Notes: generated from the letters alone by a model not told the origin. Shown: positions 35,324 to 46,800, numbered from the stretch's first letter. The stretch: 64,000 nt of DNA from Hexactinellida sp. DTS-2022 (GCA_028753945.1 JAPNXP010000007.1:2852001-2916000), one strand, 5' to 3'. Made by a program: numbers and translations.

Positions 35324-37429
35324 TAACAAGGTTTCTGAGGAAGCTAGCTTTAACTTAATGATCATTTCATAATGTATAATCAATTCTGAATAATCTTGAG
35401 GGAAGGCTTGGTATTAAATATTGTGCAATGGACTGGACATATAAGTGTACTGTTTTGTAAATAGCTACATTAAGTATATTGCGTATTAATATACTATTAC
35501 TATACTTGATGCTTGACCCCTGAAAGCTTGAAGTCAATCGCTTGCTTTGTTTTGTTGTAGTAGTAAATCATTTGCGAATTTTTAGACATTTCTCTGCCGC
35601 CGATTCATGATAGTATTATCCTAAACAATCAGGAGAATATAATATGCACATTTAATGGAAATTTAGAGTATTCACTTTCAATAGCAAGCATGCAAATTGC
35701 AACAAAGGCTGAATCAGTTAGAAATGATGAAAACCATTTCAGGTATACGATTGAACTTCATAGTCAGAGGGTCCGGAAGGATTACGGATTTTGGATTTGG
35801 AATTATACTAAAATCTATCAAATCCTTAATAGCAATATTATATTATATTATATGGTAATATGGATTTGGGATTGAGAATGTTCTTCGTATCTTCTAAATC
35901 TAAATCTAAATATTACACTTACTAGAAAGATTTCTAAACCAAACATTTAGATCTAGAAATCTGTATGTGTATGCAAAATCATATGGATTATGGATTTGAA
36001 AATCAGCTACGGATTATGGACTGGATATGGATTCTTAATTCTAGATGAGATGGATGATGGATTGGATATGCATAAGGATTCCGATCCATTCGGATCCTCT
36101 GTTCACAGCTTTTTTCTGATAGAATTTGCACCTAATGAAATCTAATTATTGACAGAATTCGAGCGGACATAAGCTCTCCTAACTTACTGAATATTACTCT
36201 GAATCAATTCAAATGAACTTTTGAAAAATGAATACGCAAATATAGCGGGATATTACCTGATTCAATTTTGTGTTTCCTATGGTTTCACATCCCGGAAGGC
36301 TCTTATAAATTAGTGCTTAGTATGCACCAAAAATTAAAGCATCATCCCAAATGAGCATCAAAAGAATAACATTTTGAAAATAAATGAGGTCAATAAATTA
36401 AATTTTGATCATAGCCTGGTTATAGATGTGGAATTACAAAGAGCATTCAAATCTCAAAGATTATAACCATATGAAATCCACACTGCTATGGTAGTTCTAA
36501 AAATTGAGATATGATGAAATATACCATGGGAAATCAAAATTAAAGCGAATATAAGTTAGAGACCAATTTCAACTCCTAGAATTAGTAGACCAAGGATATT
36601 CCATTAGTGTAAAAATTTAAACCACTTGTAATAGTGGGTCAGGGATATTCTACAAGCGTGATATTACTCCTCATTTTCGATTACTATATGTTAATTTGAG
36701 TATAGCATACAGTGGAACTCGCTTAGTATGTACTCGGCTTAAGACGTGCTCTCAGATACTACGAATTGTTCTCTAATAAACGATTTTACCTCTTGACTGA
36801 TCCTTATAAATGATTCGGTTAATACGTAATCAGATATGACGTAAGAGCACAGAATCAATATTAATATTTCATAATCAATATTTTCTATTAAACATAATCA
36901 AAATTGTCCCAAATGCCCTACCTATGATGACTCATAATACATAATACCAATCATTAACTCGAGGCTACGCCCTATGCATAACACTGCAATAGCTGCTCTA
37001 TTTATGTTAACATTTTTTATGGAAACAAGAAGAAAGTTAATATAGCTAGGAGGCTAATACAAAGAATTCAGTAACTATATAGTATGAATTGACATTTATT
37101 GATCGCTTTTCATAAGTGAATTATTGTATAATGTGTATTGTACACAGTTTGTTGGGTCTTTATATACCTTTATAGCGTTGAAACGATTTTTTACCAGTAC
37201 AGGGTTGCTATTCACAATATACGGACTAATTTCAATCAAAGTTTGTACAGATATAATGATACTTCCGTAGTTAGCTACTTATGTATCACATGTGTCTTTG
37301 TAGAAACAAATTCACTCATATTGTCAAATTTGATGAGCTAGTACAGATTACAATAATTATTACTCAAGCAAAATCAATTAATATTATTTTAAACCATTAT
37401 TCGTTAACAACTAGTAGGGAAATTACTCA
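35324..37429. other. Non-coding stretch with one miniature-element remnant
   Basis: At 36708-36850 CAGTGGAACTCGCTTAGTA and TTCGGTTAATACGTAA resemble a degraded pogo/Tigger-type element without a clear right end. No gene is seen. Confidence 0.4.
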
Positions 37430-38030
37430 ATTAAGATGAATGTTCAAAATTGGAAATTTGGAAAAACCGTCCGATATCTTGACCAACTTTTTACTTTAGC
37501 TCGAAAATATATTTGGGCGCCTTTGGGCGGGCGTAGAAATGTTTTAAATCGAAGCTTAGATAAATAGACTATATAAAAACGCAAACAATTCAGCTCGCAA
37601 TTGTTTGCATTCTAAGATCGGACAGTTGGAATATTTGAACAATGCAGGAAGTTATTAATAAAATACTAGCACGAAAAGAAAATTCATAAAAAATAATCAC
37701 ATTGTTAGTTGAGTTTGAAAACTAGTTAAAATCTATCAAATGATGTATAAGAATACACATATATGTTTTGAATTACCAAAGAATCAAGCATAATTAAATA
37801 TAGCAACGTTGGCTAACAATAGATATTTGTGGTTTTTCAGAAATTGAATTTTCAAATTTTATGCATGACTTTGAGATTTTGTGTAGGCATGATATATTTA
37901 ACCAGGTAAATGAAAATAACATTTTTCTATTCGTTCAACATTCTAGAATCGAATGTACGCATTTAAATTAGCATTTGAAATATGTCAAATTTTTACCTAT
38001 TACCCCATAGTTCCACACTAAAGAGGTGCC
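37430..38030 (+). repeat. Uninterrupted copy of the dispersed repeat split at 4.6-10.5 kb
   Basis: This copy is inverted relative to 4580-10480. It contains neither the Mutator-like element nor the hAT at 9952. It supplies empty sites for both: a single TTGTTAGTT near 37690, and TAGCTCGAAAAT near 37498-37510. Confidence 0.85.
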
Positions 38031-38549
38031 AATTTCTATTCCCAAGTAAATCAAATGTAATTATTTTACTTTGATTAGTAAGTACTCTAGAAAACTATCA
38101 GCAAAACTCAGTTAGTATTTGGTTGAGTGAGTAGGTCCTTATGTTCCTCTCGTTCACACCTTATACCATGTTGGCAACTGGAAGAAGGTACATCGTTCCA
38201 GCGGATGATAATTTCCAAACAAATCAATAGGTTATTGAGATGAAAGCTTCTATTAAGCTTAATTCGGATGCGATGAATACGATTCTGCAATCTAAATGAC
38301 CGCATCACATATAGTAATTTGAATGCATTAGCACATAATTTAAGACATATATTGTACTATTTCCTATGGTATTTTTGGGTGTACGAATACTTTTGGTAGG
38401 GGAGTGTACTCTAAGTTGAATCATTTAATGGTCTATCCTTTTACTTTAGTCGTCTATGGTGTAGTATATTATTTTAGCTATCCACGGTGAGATGGGTTAA
38501 GTCAACAAATTCCTTATATAATTTAATTTGAATTAATCAATGTATAGTA
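38031..38549. other. Non-coding stretch
   Basis: Nothing recognisable apart from the first partial unit of the downstream array (TCCACGGTGAGATG near 38480). Confidence 0.4.
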
Positions 38550-38722
38550 CAGTAGATGTCGGATATAAGCACACCAGTTATAAGAACATATCGGATATAA
38601 GCACACTATGTTGGAAAACGGTTGCCATATACCCTGTATTATTTATGTAGGTTATAAGAACATGCCGGCTATAAGCACATTAAGTGCGTTCCCGACGATG
38701 TGCTTATAACCGGCATCCACTG
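38550..38722. mobile_element. Miniature element with CAGTAGATGTCGG ends
   Basis: Ends CAGTAGATGTCGGATATAAG and the inverse of CAGTGGATGCCGGTTATAAG enclose 173 bp. TA precedes the left end, but the right flank is TC. Internal copies of ATAAGCACA/ATAAGAACAT occur. Confidence 0.65.
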
Positions 38723-39140
38723 TCTACAATTAAATTTATTACAAGATGAAACAATAGAATTAGATTTAACAGTTTACTAAAACTAAAGTGTGAGTAAGGC
38801 ATTAATTAAACCCTTTATTAGAATGTTACTTCTCATATCAGAGGGATAATTTTATGATGAATCTAATGATGAAATAAAAGTTGGGGGTTTAGTATAACAT
38901 TTTTTGAGTTATGGAAAATTTGTCCAAAATTAGTTTATCAAAAATCGTAACCAGAGGTGCATATCATACGGTCACTCCGCACCTACATGCCAAGTTTCAG
39001 CACATCAACTATAAAGCTCTGGTCAGGGCACCGTCTACGGGAAAAATATCAATAATAATGTCAGTGATTTAAATACTGGGCCACTATACTATAGAATATA
39101 GATAGTCGTCACAGTAAAAACTCAAAACAATCCCATAAAC

Positions 39141-39246
39141 AATTGCTGCCTGTGCCGACGCATGTTCCTTTGGTGGCACTATATTTTGTTGGTTGTTTAT
39201 TGATAGTGCCTCCAAAGGAACATGCTGTCGGCACAGGCTGCAATTT
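39141..39246. repeat. Stem-loop of array unit 1
   Basis: Arms of about 43 nt (CTGTGCCGACGCATG and inverse, CCTTTGGTGGCACTATA and near-inverse) are separated by about 20 nt. The same structure occurs in units 2 and 3. Confidence 0.85.
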
Positions 39247-39282
39247 TGGATTTTTTTCCGCCAAGTCATCACCACTTCAAGA

Positions 39283-39610
39283 CAGGGGCGGCGCCAGCAC
39301 AGCCCCAGTGGGGGGCGAAAGGGGGGCGGACCAATGCACTGGAGGGTCAAACCCAATAGTTGTAAACATTCCAAAATTCACATTCAAACCAAAATCGATA
39401 TTTTTAATGACAAACTTGGTTAAATAATCTGTCCTATAATAGTGTACGGTGGTGCAAAACGGCTAATTATGAACTCCCTGTCCAGGGCATTTAGCATTTC
39501 CGCATTTACATTAAGTACTCCTATAACAGACAAGCGAGTTCCCGCCCCCCCACAGGGGGGGCGGATCAAAAGCCAGGGGGGGGCGGCCGCCCCCCCGCGC
39601 GCCGCCACTG
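39283..39610. mobile_element. Non-autonomous hAT element, copy 1
   Basis: It starts CAGGGGCGGCGCCAGC and ends in the inverse of CAGTGGCGGCGCGCGG. It is flanked by CTTCAAGA and CTTCAAGG. The other tandem units lack it, giving empty sites at about 40452 and 41304. A second copy is at 51511-51851 (shared CCCAATAGTTGTAAACATTC). Confidence 0.9.
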
Positions 39611-40315
39611 CTTCAAGGTAACAAGAACCATTTGTTAATTGGTCCGAGTCACAAGGAGCGGGAGATAAATTTGAAGTTTGTTTCTATCATAAACCATCTT
39701 GAGTATAATGCCATATGTATGGATAATAAATTATAATATAATGTCTAATTAATTTAGCAATGTTATCCACGGTTGGTTGAGTTGAGTCAACAAATTCCTT
39801 ATATTATATTATATTATTTTATTTAATCCATTGCATAGTAATACTACAATTAAATAGAAGCCAGCTGGTATTTATAAGTTAAATCAATATAATTATCGCA
39901 AGTTGAATCAATACTATTCAATAGAGTAAGATTTAACAAGTTAAATCAATATAATTATTACAAGTTGAAACAATACAATTAGATTTAACAGTATTACTGA
40001 AATTGAAGTGTGAGTAAACAAAGGAAATTTGCAACTCATTTGTGGCACAATCTAAGCCCAATTTGAAAATTCGTGCACTGTGAAAAGGTGTAGAATTTAA
40101 TTCTATATCAAATATGTAAATTTTATGAAGCTCACTATTTATTATTTAATGTTATGAAATATAATTAGATTAAATATGTGATAAGAAAATTTGAACGGAA
40201 ATCGTAACCCCAGGTGCAAATTAAACGGTCACTCCGCACCTACATGCCAAGTTTTAGCCCTTAATGATTAAAGGTGAGGGCAGGGTACCGTCTACAGAGA
40301 AATAATAATAATAAT

Positions 40316-40441
40316 AAAATCCAAAATTGCAGCCTGTGCCGACGCATGCTCCTTTTGGTGGCACTATATTTTGTTGGTAGTTTATTGATAGTGCCTCCAA
40401 AGGAACATGCTGTCGGCACAGGCTGCAATTTTGGATTTTTT
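40316..40441. repeat. Stem-loop of array unit 2
   Basis: Arms of about 50 nt start AAATCCAAAATTGCAGCC and pair with the inverse sequence at the right side. The loop is about 20 nt. Confidence 0.85.
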
Positions 40442-41169
40442 TTCGCCAAATCATCAACGCCTCAAGATGTCAAGAACCATTTGTTAATTAATTGGCCCGA
40501 GTCACAAGGAACGGTAGATAAATTTGAAGTTTGTTTCTATTCATAAACCATGTTGAGTTAATGAGTTTAATGCCATTCATTCATTATGTATTGATAATAA
40601 ATTATATTATTAGTTATATATTTTAGCAATGTTATCCACGGTGAGTTGAGTAAAGTCAACAAATTCCTTATATAATTAATTTAATTTAATCCATTGAATA
40701 GTAATGCTACAATTAAATAGAAGCCAGCTGGAATTTATAAGTTGAATCAAGTTAATTATCGCAAGTTGAATCAATAGAGTAGGATTTAACAGTCAAATCA
40801 ATATAATTCTTGCAAGTTAAAACAATGGAATTAGATTTAACACTTTTACAGATATTGAAGTGTGAGTAAACAAAGAAATTTAAGCACCCATTTATGGCAA
40901 AAATTAAACCCATTTTTTTAAATCTTCTTCTCCCAAAAGACGCAGAATTTTAAGATGAATCCAAATATAAAATAAAATTTGGGGGTTTAGTAAAACATAT
41001 TTTGAGTTATGGACCAGACAAATTTTTAAAGGTGTTAAAGATGTGTCCAAAATTTGTTAATCAAAAATCGTAACCCCAGGTGCAAATTAGACGGTCCCAT
41101 CGCACCTACATGCCAAGTTTCAGCAAATCAACTATAAAGCTCTGTCCAGGCACCGTCTACGGAGAAAAA

Positions 41170-41299
41170 AAAAAATCCAAAATTGCAGCCTGTGCCGACG
41201 CATGTTCCTTTGGTGGCACTATATTTTTCTGGTGGTTTATAGATAGTGCCTCCAAAGGAACATGCTGTCGGCACAGGCTGCAATTTTGGATTTTTTTTT
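41170..41299. repeat. Stem-loop of array unit 3
   Basis: Same structure as units 1 and 2, with poly-A on the left and poly-T on the right extending the stem. Confidence 0.85.
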
Positions 41300-42046
41300 C
41301 GCCAAGTCATCATCGCCTCAAGGTGTCAAGAACCATTGGTTAATTGGTCCGAGTCTCAAGGAACGGTTGATAAATTTGAAGTTTGTTACTATCATAAACC
41401 ATCTTGAGTTTAATGCCATTCATTCATTATGTATTGATAATAAATTATATTATTAGTTATTTATTTTAGCAATGTTATCCACGGTGATTTGAGTTTAGTC
41501 AACAAATTCCTTATATTATTATATTATATTTAATCCATTGTATAGTAATATTACAATTAAATAGAAGCCAGCTCGAATTTATAAGTTTGATCAATTTAAT
41601 TATCGCAAGTTGAAACAATAGAGTAGGATTTAACAAGTAAATCAATATACGTAGTTATTACAGGTTGAAACAATAGAATTAGATTCAATATAAGTATTAC
41701 AAGTTGAAACAATGGAAATTGACTTAACAGTTTTACTGAATCTGAAGTGTGAGGAAACACAGGGGATTGAAACCCCAATAAAGGCACAAACCTAGGATAA
41801 ATTGAATATTTGTGATTTGCCAAAAGGTGTAGAATTTATTTCTCTATCCGTACATGTGAATTTTATCAAGCTCAATATTAATTATTTCATGTTATGAGCC
41901 ATAATTAGTTTAAATAGGTGTTGAAATCATTTGATAAAAAATCGTAACCCCAGGTGCAAATTAGACGGTCACTCCGCAAAAACATGCCAAGTTTCAGCCC
42001 TCAATGTATACAGGTGTGACCAGGACACCTGCTACGGAGAAATAAA

Positions 42047-42302
42047 AATAATAAAAATAAAGGCAGTGATTCCAATACTGGGGCACTATACTATAGTATA
42101 GTCGGCACAGTAATAAATAAAGGCAGTGATTCCAATACTGGGCCACTATACTATAGTATAGTCGGCACAGTAATAATAATAAAGGCAGTGATTTGAATAC
42201 TGGGCCACTATACTATAGTATAGTCGGCACAGTAAAATAATAATAATAAAGGCAGTGATTTCAATACTGGGCCACTATACTATTGCATAGTCGGCACAGT
42301 AA
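42047..42302 (+). repeat. Four tandem copies of a 60 bp unit
   Basis: The unit begins AAAGGCAGTGATT, contains the palindrome CTATACTATAGTATAG and ends GTCGGCACAGTA. A single diverged copy lies at 39058-39112 in the first 870 bp unit. Confidence 0.9.
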
Positions 42303-42850
42303 CAATCTAATACCTGGAACATATAAGGATGAAATTCATAATTTCGAAAACCAAGATGGTTCTATATAAACGCATTTTAGTCTCAAGTCGAAGACACCAG
42401 AAGAAGTAATCCAGAACATAAAGGTCCTCGAACTGGGATTAACTGAATGATCCAGCACGAACAAGCGAGGGACGACACAAGTAGAGTGAGTTTTGCGTAA
42501 AATGTCTTTTCTAAATTATAGTAAATTGTGAACAAACTTTCCAGACTATTTAAAAGAGAATGTTACACGAGTCTAAACAAAGAACATTTCTATACTCCAA
42601 AAACCATTGATTTCAGTTTTTGAACTTGAGAGAAGAAAGACATAATGGAGACTGTAGTGGGATGGAGAGCCTAGTTTTACAAGAAATGAGCGTAAAAGCT
42701 AATATACTTGTATTTTAAGGTAAATATTCTAGACAATATAAAATGCAAATTTAATCTATTCAATAATTATGAGAAGCTCTCAAAAAAATGTCAAATGAGA
42801 TTTGGGAGGGTGGTAAATGTATCCTTTCAGGCATAACATTGATAAAATTA
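42303..42850. other. Non-coding stretch
   Basis: Nothing recognisable between the array and the P element. Confidence 0.4.
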
Positions 42851-42859
42851 GCAAGCAAC

Positions 42860-42966
42860 ATAGCCTACTCTATAACAGGCCTCACAATAGGATGTGGAAT
42901 TTGGACCAGGGATGCAGAGGTCGACGGGACTAAAAAAATTCAATATATATCACTCGTACTTTGAAA
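42860..42966 (+). repeat. Left terminal inverted repeat of the P element
   Basis: Inverse of 45598-45704. It contains the last nine codons and the stop codon of the transposase gene (stop at 42940). Confidence 0.95.
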
Positions 42967-45368
42967 TGCTAAGGATTGAAGTACTTGTATAGTACATTCG
43001 ATGGCAGAGAGATCTGATATTGTGCTCAAAAATGGATCTAGGTCAACTTCATTGTTAAAATCTATACTATCAGCAGAAGAGAAAGATTTAATGAACACTT
43101 GTAGAGAGGACATGCTAAAGACAGTCTGGTTAGAAAACAAGTTCAAGATATTGGAAACTTTCAGGCGACGTTCTGATTCTAAGATCTGAAGATAAGAAAT
43201 ATGATAATTGGCACCAGACATCATACGATAAAGACCGAAATGGTGCTCCAATGGGTCTGTCTGTAAGAATGAAGTTAAGAGGTAAGAATAACAACAGTTT
43301 CCAGTTAGGAAATGTGTTATTTGAGGTAGCACGAGACAGGCATGTTTTAAGCTGGTAAATGTCTGCTTGCTCAATTTTCCACCTTTCTCAGGCAGTGATT
43401 GCCAAGCCTCTAACCAATAAACTATGCGAGTTAGAAAAATAAATCGCTCATCATCAGATGTCAAAGGCTTAGACAACGGATCATTCAAACGGATATGCTT
43501 ATACGGCATATTCACATTAAATATTTTCCACAGAGATAAGAGAATATTAACAAATTCAGAAGTGTGAGATTTGAATGCTGGAGATCGTTGATCATTCTGA
43601 ATAGCTAGGGCAGCAATAGTGGATTCATGAACAACTTTTAGCACCAACTTAACATTTTGACGTTCTAGAATAGATGGATAACAAGATTTCAAAGTCAAAC
43701 GTGGAGCTAGCTTTGCCAAGCTATCCCTCTCAGAATTATATAGCATACGAATATCACGAAAAGAAGCATGACATAATTTCAAAGGATTAGCGCATTGATC
43801 GATGTTAATACAGTTTAGATCAGGATAAGAAAATAGTTTGCCATCAGATTGTTAATTTAACCAATTATTGCGTATTGTTTTCAGAATATGAACAAAGTCA
43901 AATGTAAGAAAAAGGCCTCTGTCTATGTCACAAGGATGTGGTACCCGGATCTCCAATTTACCAATAGGGGAAAACAATTTGAAAAGTTTCACGTTAAGGG
44001 GATAGTTGTCGGTAGAGATTATCTGAACGAATAAACCACAATGCTCAATGTCATGAATACAGGATTTGATTACGTCAAATAACTTTTCAGCTGTTACAGA
44101 AGCACAAGGAAGTAGACGGACAATACAAGACCACTTTTTATATAAACTGGACACCATAATAGCGAAAACAGTCTTTATAGGATCATTAGCATCAATAGTG
44201 GAACCAAAAATCTTACCTCCTTTGTATGAAATATCCGATTTGACATGTATTTCGTCCATTTGTACAATTACATGCCTTTGTTCAGCGGAAAACGATTGAG
44301 TAGATTGTTTAAGGAATGAGAAAAATTCATTTTCAAGACCAAAGGATGAATATAACTTTTCCAACGTATTGAAATGTGGCAGAGATAAGCAAGACAAACC
44401 CTGAAGGTACTTATAAGACGCAGGTGAAATTAAATGTGTTTTAAGAGACAAAATTTGGGTTAAAATATTGTATCGCCGTCTATTTTTCGGAACCAGACTG
44501 TTTTGAAGCTGACAGGTAATAAATTGGAACCTGAAAACTTCTGGACAATTAAGCAATTCGTCATCTGACATTGTATCATGGAAATTGTCAATAACTTGTT
44601 GAATTTGGTTTTGCGCAGATGAAATAAGAGAATCGTTGGAATTGGTACAGCAATTTTTTGAGGTTTCACAAATAAGAGGAGGAGTAGAAATTTCGATTAA
44701 TAACATTTCAAGTTGGCGAGTATCATTTAAAGAAATTCGAGAAATTGGCAGAATTTCACCTTTCCGAAATGCTTTTACGGACAAATCAAATCCTACAACT
44801 AAGTAAAGTTCAACTGATATATTGTTTTTGTTTATACCAGGGCGCATAAATATCAAAGTATTTGGATTTGGATACCAAAGTGACCATGTTTTAGAAATAG
44901 AAAGAAATGATAACTTATCTTGCAAGTCCTGGAAATTGCTGATCACAAACTTGTGATTTTCTTCGTTCTGCGATGTCAGGCTTAGAGTCATTGCTTGGGA
45001 GAGGAGTTCATCATCTTTGGATTGGAGAGATAGACGACTACGCTTGGTGGTAGAGTGTGAGGAATAGTAAGTCGGGCAGCCTGGTAGAATAGATGGTACC
45101 GCATCTTCTTTGAGCTTTAGACAGTTTCGGGGTATTTCACGAAAAGTGCCATCTCCATTAGGTACCTTATGTGTATATTAATCTCTCCCTCTCTGAAGTG
45201 CTTGGAACAAACGTAAACCGTCTTTAGTTCGCCAAGATCTTCCCTGTGGAGAGCACGAAGCCAAGCGTGTCTAAGTTCATCTGGCTTATTCGGCATCTTG
45301 AAAACTGGTACTCGCTCTTCATTGTCATAATTGCTTTTACAACCAGGAGCAGAACAGTGGCTGGGCAT
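42940..45368 (-). pseudogene. THAP domain P-element transposase, nearly intact
   Basis: It starts at ATG 45368 with a THAP zinc finger: Cys5, Cys10, Cys54 and His57, with Trp36. A one-base frameshift near 45170-45185 separates this from the continuing frame, which reads NGDGTFREIP and then EDAVPSILPGC, like the AVP motif closing THAP domains. Numbering from MTLSL at 44991, acidic motifs are MDEIHV (Asp246), STDNYP (Asp328) and FDFVHIL (Asp365). A TAA at 43852 follows NNWLN. The same frame then continues to 42940 with QTDPLEHHFGLYR, the conserved C-terminal P-transposase motif. THAP binds the element ends and the RNase H-like core cuts DNA. Only one frameshift and one stop prevent expression. 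The stop codon lies inside the left inverted repeat. Confidence 0.92.
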
Positions 45369-45597
45369 AGTGTGCTAAATAGTATGTGTAGCTCAGAAAT
45401 ATCGTGTGTAAAAGGCTAGAAATCGAAGTTAACAATTTTTTTAGATTAAAATAATATAATGTTCGTAGGATATTTAACAATTATGGGTGAATAAAAATCT
45501 AAAATATTAATATTTTGAAATTAGGAGAAATTATATCTAAACATTAATTAAAACGGTAAAACGGTATAGAATGCATTATTATACCCTATATTAAGGG

Positions 45598-45704
45598 TTT
45601 CAAAGTACAAGTGATAAATATTGAAATTTTTTAGCCCCGTCGACCTCTGCATCCCTGGTCCAAATTCCACATCCTATTGTGAGGCCTGTTATAGAGTAGG
45701 CTAT
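45598..45704 (-). repeat. Right terminal inverted repeat of the P element
   Basis: Inverse of 42860-42966. It ends in GGCTAT directly before GCAAGCAAC. Confidence 0.95.
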
Positions 45705-45849
45705 GCAAGCAACAATCGGGTATGAATAGACAGCCACAGGTAAATACGATCCAACAAATTAGAAAATATCAAGAGATTATAATGATTTTAAAGAATAATT
45801 ACAAGGTAATTATTTTCAAAAGGGCTTTCAAAAAGGCTTAGGTCCAAGC

Positions 45850-46304
45850 CAGAGGCGGCGCCAAGATTTTCAGGTAAGTGAGCTCTGGGGGGCAGAGGGA
45901 AATTCAGGGGGGCCACACTGTACAACATTGATATTCTAGGGGGGGAGCAGCCTCAAAAGAGGGGGGACATCCCCCAGAGGCGTGCTGGGTCCAAGGGGCC
46001 CAGGCAGGATTAAGGCCTTACTACTACTCCGAATTTTTTCGGGGGCCCTACGGGCCCCCGGTAAGCAACTTTCCGGGTAGTCCGGGCAGGATTCCCGCCT
46101 GCCATGTATGGCCAGCACGCCCCTGACATCCCCCCCATAGGCGCAAACCTTTGACCTGTAGCCAAAAGTGCAAGTGGTGCACCTCAATACAAAGTACAGG
46201 TGGACTTAGCACCACCAGCACTTGTATCACTGAGTGCCGGTGGTGCACTTGCACCACCTGCACCACCGTACTTTGCGCCTATGCCCCCCCTGGCGCCTCC
46301 ACTG
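45850..46304. mobile_element. hAT element nested in the GGGCTTAAG element
   Basis: The 455 bp element has ends CAGAGGCGGCGCC and the inverse of CAGTGGAGGCGCC. It is flanked by exact GTCCAAGC (45842-45849 and 46305-46312). Inside are GGTGGTGCACTTGC repeats. Confidence 0.9.
45975..46125. mobile_element. Second hAT element nested inside the first
   Basis: The 151 bp element has ends CAGAGGCGTGCTGG and the inverse of CAGGGGCGTGCTGG. The flanking duplication ACATCCCC is exact (45967-45974 and 46126-46133). Confidence 0.9.
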
Positions 46305-46632
46305 GTCCAAGCCCATCCCTTATCAGAAGGGGTTAAGCCCAAGCCCTTTTTCTAAGCCAGTTTTTGAAAAAGGGCTTAAGTCCAAGCTCAAGCACTTAAT
46401 AAAGGGCTTAAGTCCTGACCCAAGTCTTTTACTCTAATTATTTAGAAATTAACACCGTATTTATTGAATAGGTGCCTTGAAAAGGGCTTGAAAAGAGGCT
46501 TGAAGTTCATCTATAAAGGGCTTAAGTCCAAGTCCGGACTTAAGCCATTTTATTAAAAGAGTAGTTAAGTCCGGATTTAAGCCCTCTCAAAAATGGGGTT
46601 AATCCCTTTCGGGCTTGGCCCCATGCCCGCTT

Positions 46633-46800
46633 ACTTTTGAAAGTACTTAAGTACAAGTACTAGTACCCTTCAGATATTCAAGTACAATACAAGTATAAGA
46701 ACAGGTATACTTAAAATACTTAAGTACAAGTGCAATGAAAAATGACTAAAGTAAAGAGTACAAGTACAAGTACTTCCCAAGCTCTTATGATAAATCTCTC
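46633..46800. repeat. AAGTACTTAAGTACAAG simple repeat block
   Basis: Degenerate copies of AAGTACAAGTACTT occur in direct and inverted order. It may be the core of another short hAT element, but no boundary was found. Confidence 0.55.

Larger units (their letters stand above)
38940..42302 (+). repeat. Tandem array with unit of about 870 bp
   Basis: The landmark ATCGTAACC..AGGTGCA recurs at about 38943, 40200, 41067 and 41940. The landmark TTATCCACGGT recurs at 39772, 40636 and 41479. Spacing is 867-873 bp, except in the first unit, which is lengthened by a 328 bp hAT insertion plus other differences. Each full unit contains a long stem-loop. No protein is encoded. Confidence 0.88.
42860..45704 (-). 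mobile_element. Complete P-type (THAP) DNA transposon
   Basis: The 2,845 bp element has 107 bp terminal inverted repeats (42860-42966 and 45598-45704). The outer 69 bp are identical and only about four mismatches follow. The ends start ATAGCCTACTCTATAACAGG. The direct repeat GCAAGCAAC flanks both sides (42851-42859 and 45705-45713). That is one base longer than the usual 8 bp P-element duplication, so one end base is ambiguous. A single gene fills the interior on the minus strand. Confidence 0.95.
45820..46632 (-). mobile_element. GGGCTTAAG-rich miniature element, split
   Basis: Parts at 45820-45849 and 46305-46632 form one element interrupted by a hAT insertion. It is built of GGGCTTAAGTCCAAG-like units. 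The right end CCCCATGCCCGC matches the inverse of the start of the copy at 60669-61006. The left end is worn. Confidence 0.75.

Noticed and set aside
39084..41343. Several 60-96 codon frames in both directions within the tandem array
   Set aside because: Both strands translate similarly because the sequence is a stem-loop repeat. The proteins have no motif beyond the repeat.
38940..42302. CRISPR-like array
   Set aside because: The unit is about 870 bp, with no short repeat and unique spacer pattern, and the context is a eukaryotic genome.
45936..46437. Pro/Gly/Cys-rich frames near 46 kb
   Set aside because: They lie in nested GC-rich miniature elements with proven target duplications.
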